This document shows, piece by piece, positions 61,921 to 64,000 of a stretch of DNA of 64,000 bases. How positions within the stretch are numbered: position 1 is the stretch's first letter; every line of letters starts with the position of its first letter. Under the pieces are notes generated by a model that was not told where the DNA came from, searched no databases, and saw nothing but the letters and a program-made list of their open reading frames with translations. Location of the stretch: positions 2,108,001 through 2,172,000 of the forward strand of contig NZ_OZ242342.1 of the NCBI RefSeq assembly GCF_965208555.1. Reading direction: 5' to 3'. A program made the translations under genes and the position numbers. The DNA is from Poriferisodalis sp965208555. GTDB lineage: Bacteria > Actinomycetota > Acidimicrobiia > Acidimicrobiales > Poriferisodalaceae.

Positions 61921-63486
61921 CGCGCGATCGAGTCCCGGTCCCAGCCACTCGAAGTAGTGGCGATAGAAGTGCCGGATCTTCGTCTCCTGGTACGAGGCGA
62001 AGATCACCTCCTGCTGCTCTTGGGCTCGCAGGCCCTTCTGCACCAGCGGCAGATTCAGCGAGTCCTGCTGGAAGATCTTGGCGAGCGGCCCGAGCTGGGG
62101 AGCGAGCGTCCAATCGTCGTCAAGCCCGAGGTGATGGACCGACGCCGGCGGCGGCCGGTCGGCCGGATCGGGGGGCGCCAGCGGGAACAGCATCACCTCG
62201 AAGATGCACTCCTGGGGGTTGTCGCCGTTGGGCCGAAAGCGGTACATGATCGGGTTGAAGCAGCCCCACGGTGACCAGTTGGGAAACACCGAATAGAAGA
62301 TGGCGTCGATCATCTCCGCATCGCTGATCGCGTCCAGATCGACGGCGTCGCCCATCTCCTTGCGCACCTGCGCCCGCTTCTGATCGGCGATCCATCCCCG
62401 GACGTTGGTCACCTCGGGCGGTGGATCGGGCGTCATGAGCGGCACATCTTCCATCCCCGGAAGCAGGGGGCCGCCGATCCATTTGCACAGATGCGGATCG
62501 GCCTGGGTCTGCGGGCCCTCAATGTGGTTGCCGTCGTCGTCGAAGATGCTGACGTTGCCGTCGAGGTCGGCGACCGAGACTCGGGCCTCGTCGACCCGCT
62601 CGTAGATGTGTCCGTTCATGGGGTGCCGCCAGCGGGCGAACTGCTTGCCGTCTGCCAGCCGCTCGTACCGCGGCGCGTCGCCGAGGTGCGGGCTTGCGAC
62701 GGCGTGCGCGGACATCGCCCGGCTGTAGTTGCCGAAGGCGTCGTAGCGGCTGTTCGCGTCGCCGAGGTTCTCCATGAGCGTCGGGTGGGTCGCCACGACG
62801 TGGTAGCTCTCCATGAACGCCTCTTGGCAGGTCTTCCAGTTCATCGGCATGAGCTTCTGGACGTGGACGGCCTTGTAGCGGCGCTCGAAGGGCACGAATT
62901 CGAAGTGGTCAGCGAGGTCGCCCAGGTAGTCGCTCAGCGGCGCGGCGTCGCGGTCAGGGTTGATGAACACGAAGCCCTGCCAGGTGCCGACTAGGGCCTC
63001 GGGCAGCCCGTAGTCGGCCATGTCCACATCGGGGAAATCCCACTGGCAGGGGATCTCCTTCATCGAGCCGTCCAGCTCCCAGCACCAGCCGTGAAAGGCG
63101 CACCGCAGGTTTGCGGCGCCGTGTCCGTGCGTCTCGCGCAGCTTGCGGCCCCGATGCAGGCAGGCGTTGCGGTAGGCCTTGATCTGATCGGGGGCGGTGC
63201 GAATGACCAGGAACGACAGGTGCGCGATGTCGTAGACGTGGTAGTCCCCGACCTCGGGAATCTCCTCCTCAAGACAGGCAAGCTGCCAGACGCGGCCCCA
63301 CAGTCGCTCGACTTCGAGGTCGTGCACGTCCTGCGCGTAGTACACCCGGGCCGGCACCCGCGTGTTGCCCGGCTGGTGCTCTCCGACTCGCCGCAGTGCC
63401 TCTGACACGGGGTGCGTGTCGTCGTCGAAGAGCTCGTCGTAGCTGATGCCCGCGGAGCGGCCGGTTCCGGTCAGCGTCTCAGTCAT
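61888..63486 (-). CDS. Rieske non-heme iron oxygenase, alpha subunit, with an internal insertion domain
   Basis: 532 residues, the longest of the six Rieske alpha subunits. Rieske ligands Cys109-x-His111 (ACLHRG) and Cys129-x2-His132 (CAFHGW); iron ligands His229 and His234 in ESYHVVATHP. Residues ~272-350 form an insertion absent from its paralogue at 57786; residues 288-340 match the separate 75-residue protein at 57557. Its ATG overlaps the stop of the TetR gene upstream by four bases, so the regulator and this oxygenase are in one operon. Its 3' end overlaps the VOC gene by 33 bp. Confidence 0.93.
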   Translation of the reverse strand: MTETLTGTGRSAGISYDELFDDDTHPVSEALRRVGEHQPGNTRVPARVYYAQDVHDLEVERLWGRVWQLACLEEEIPEVGDYHVYDIAHLSFLVIRTAPDQIKAYRNACLHRGRKLRETHGHGAANLRCAFHGWCWELDGSMKEIPCQWDFPDVDMADYGLPEALVGTWQGFVFINPDRDAAPLSDYLGDLADHFEFVPFERRYKAVHVQKLMPMNWKTCQEAFMESYHVVATHPTLMENLGDANSRYDAFGNYSRAMSAHAVASPHLGDAPRYERLADGKQFARWRHPMNGHIYERVDEARVSVADLDGNVSIFDDDGNHIEGPQTQADPHLCKWIGGPLLPGMEDVPLMTPDPPPEVTNVRGWIADQKRAQVRKEMGDAVDLDAISDAEMIDAIFYSVFPNWSPWGCFNPIMYRFRPNGDNPQECIFEVMLFPLAPPDPADRPPPASVHHLGLDDDWTLAPQLGPLAKIFQQDSLNLPLVQKGLRAQEQQEVIFASYQETKIRHFYRHYFEWLGPGLDRASGALAAEPPA

Positions 63487-64000
63487 GGCAATTGATCACT
63501 GTCCATTCTCTGTCTACTGGGATGGTCGTAGATCGCAGCGAGCATCTTGCGGGCTCCGCTCACGATCTCATTTCGGTCGACATCGAGCGCTGCCAGCGAG
63601 TCGATGTGCGCCAGACCCATCAACAAGATGTACGCAGCCTTCACGTCTGCCAGCGACATGCCCGTGTCCTCCATCCAGTCCCGTGCCCGGGTCGAGATCC
63701 AGTCGTCCAGCAGTTCGGCAACGTCGGGGTTGCTGAGCGCAGCAAGATGGATCTCCAGCAGCAGGCGGCGGCCGTCGCCGAATGCGGGGGACAGGAACGT
63801 CTTGATGCCGAGATCGGGATCCGCAGGGCGCACCGGCTGCTGCCCCGCCAGCCCGTAGAGCTGGGCCCGGCAGGCCTCCACCAGCAGCTCGCGCTTGTTG
63901 GCGAAGTGGTTGTAGATCGCCGGTGTCGACACATCGGCCCGACGGGCGACATCGGTCAGGGTCACTCCTTCGAAGCCGTGCTCGATGCACGCGGTGATGG
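63483..64000 (-). CDS. TetR-family transcriptional regulator (N-terminus cut by window edge)
   Basis: The visible part is 172 codons; the frame stays open to base 64000, so the first residues are missing. TACIEHGFEGVTLTDVARR and STPAIYNHFANKRELLVEA form the TetR HTH. The C-terminal ligand domain ends at 63483, overlapping the Rieske start (ATGA). TetR repressors commonly bind the substrate or an intermediate of the pathway they control, so this one is a good candidate for regulating 61888-63486 and perhaps nearby genes. Its own operator would lie beyond the window. Confidence 0.88.
   Translation of the reverse strand, partial: ITACIEHGFEGVTLTDVARRADVSTPAIYNHFANKRELLVEACRAQLYGLAGQQPVRPADPDLGIKTFLSPAFGDGRRLLLEIHLAALSNPDVAELLDDWISTRARDWMEDTGMSLADVKAAYILLMGLAHIDSLAALDVDRNEIVSGARKMLAAIYDHPSRQRMDSDQLP

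Overview
The window is gene-dense, high-GC DNA from an actinobacterium. No stretch over 300 bases lacks a gene, and no rRNA, tRNA, CRISPR array, insertion sequence or integrase was seen. The gene order alr-tsaE-tsaB-rimI-tsaD-groES-groL-guaA, a CIRCE operator before groES, LLM-type flavin/F420 enzymes and the large load of Rieske oxygenases, P450s and SDRs suggest a free-living or host-associated member of the Acidimicrobiia. That placement is an inference from gene content; no marker tree could be made.

Region 1 (1-19.4 kb) is housekeeping, almost all on the + strand: the C-terminal part of a GlmS-like SIS-domain protein, acpS, a fused NAD(P)HX epimerase/dehydratase, alr, the t6A genes tsaE/tsaB/tsaD with rimI, CIRCE-groES-groL, guaA, argJ, a PcrA/UvrD helicase and sucCD. 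A divergent pair follows: a GT4 glycosyltransferase and a flippase-like membrane protein. Several junctions carry short tandem repeats. The most striking lies between tsaE and tsaB, where a 32-bp unit has multiplied the overlapping stop/start signal.

Region 2 (19.4-48.1 kb) is an accessory catabolic region with frequent strand switches. It holds two P450s, three Rieske oxygenase alpha subunits and one Rieske ferredoxin, five SDRs, two acyl-CoA ligases, an acyl-CoA dehydrogenase, an enoyl-CoA hydratase, a KstD-like flavoprotein, three NTF2/SnoaL-like proteins, two APH-like kinases and several small enzymes. It looks like machinery for oxidising hydrophobic cyclic or lipid-like compounds and feeding them into CoA-thioester beta-oxidation; the substrate cannot be read from sequence.

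Region 3 (48.1-53.8 kb) is a Liv-type ABC importer: a lipoprotein binding protein with an Asp/Met-repeat linker, one chain carrying both LivH and LivM permease halves, LivG and LivF. A 13-bp inverted repeat separates the binding-protein gene from the permease gene. Region 4 (53.8-64 kb) is a second catabolic block with a nitroreductase, a PPOX-like/LLM pair, three more Rieske alpha subunits, two SDRs, an ABM monooxygenase, a VOC protein and, at the right edge, a truncated TetR regulator coupled to the last Rieske gene.

The most notable find is at 22920-23423 (- strand). A carboxymuconolactone-decarboxylase/AhpD-like gene is interrupted by one in-frame TGA exactly where the redox motif CxxC should have its second cysteine (Cys59-His-Val-TGA62). 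A perfect 8-bp stem with a GGC loop begins 12 nt after the TGA. This fits a CxxU selenoprotein with a bacterial SECIS element that conventional gene calling would split or truncate. A second notable find is a 75-residue protein at 57557-57784 that matches an internal insertion in the Rieske oxygenase at 61888-63486 and sits directly after a Rieske gene that lacks the insertion.
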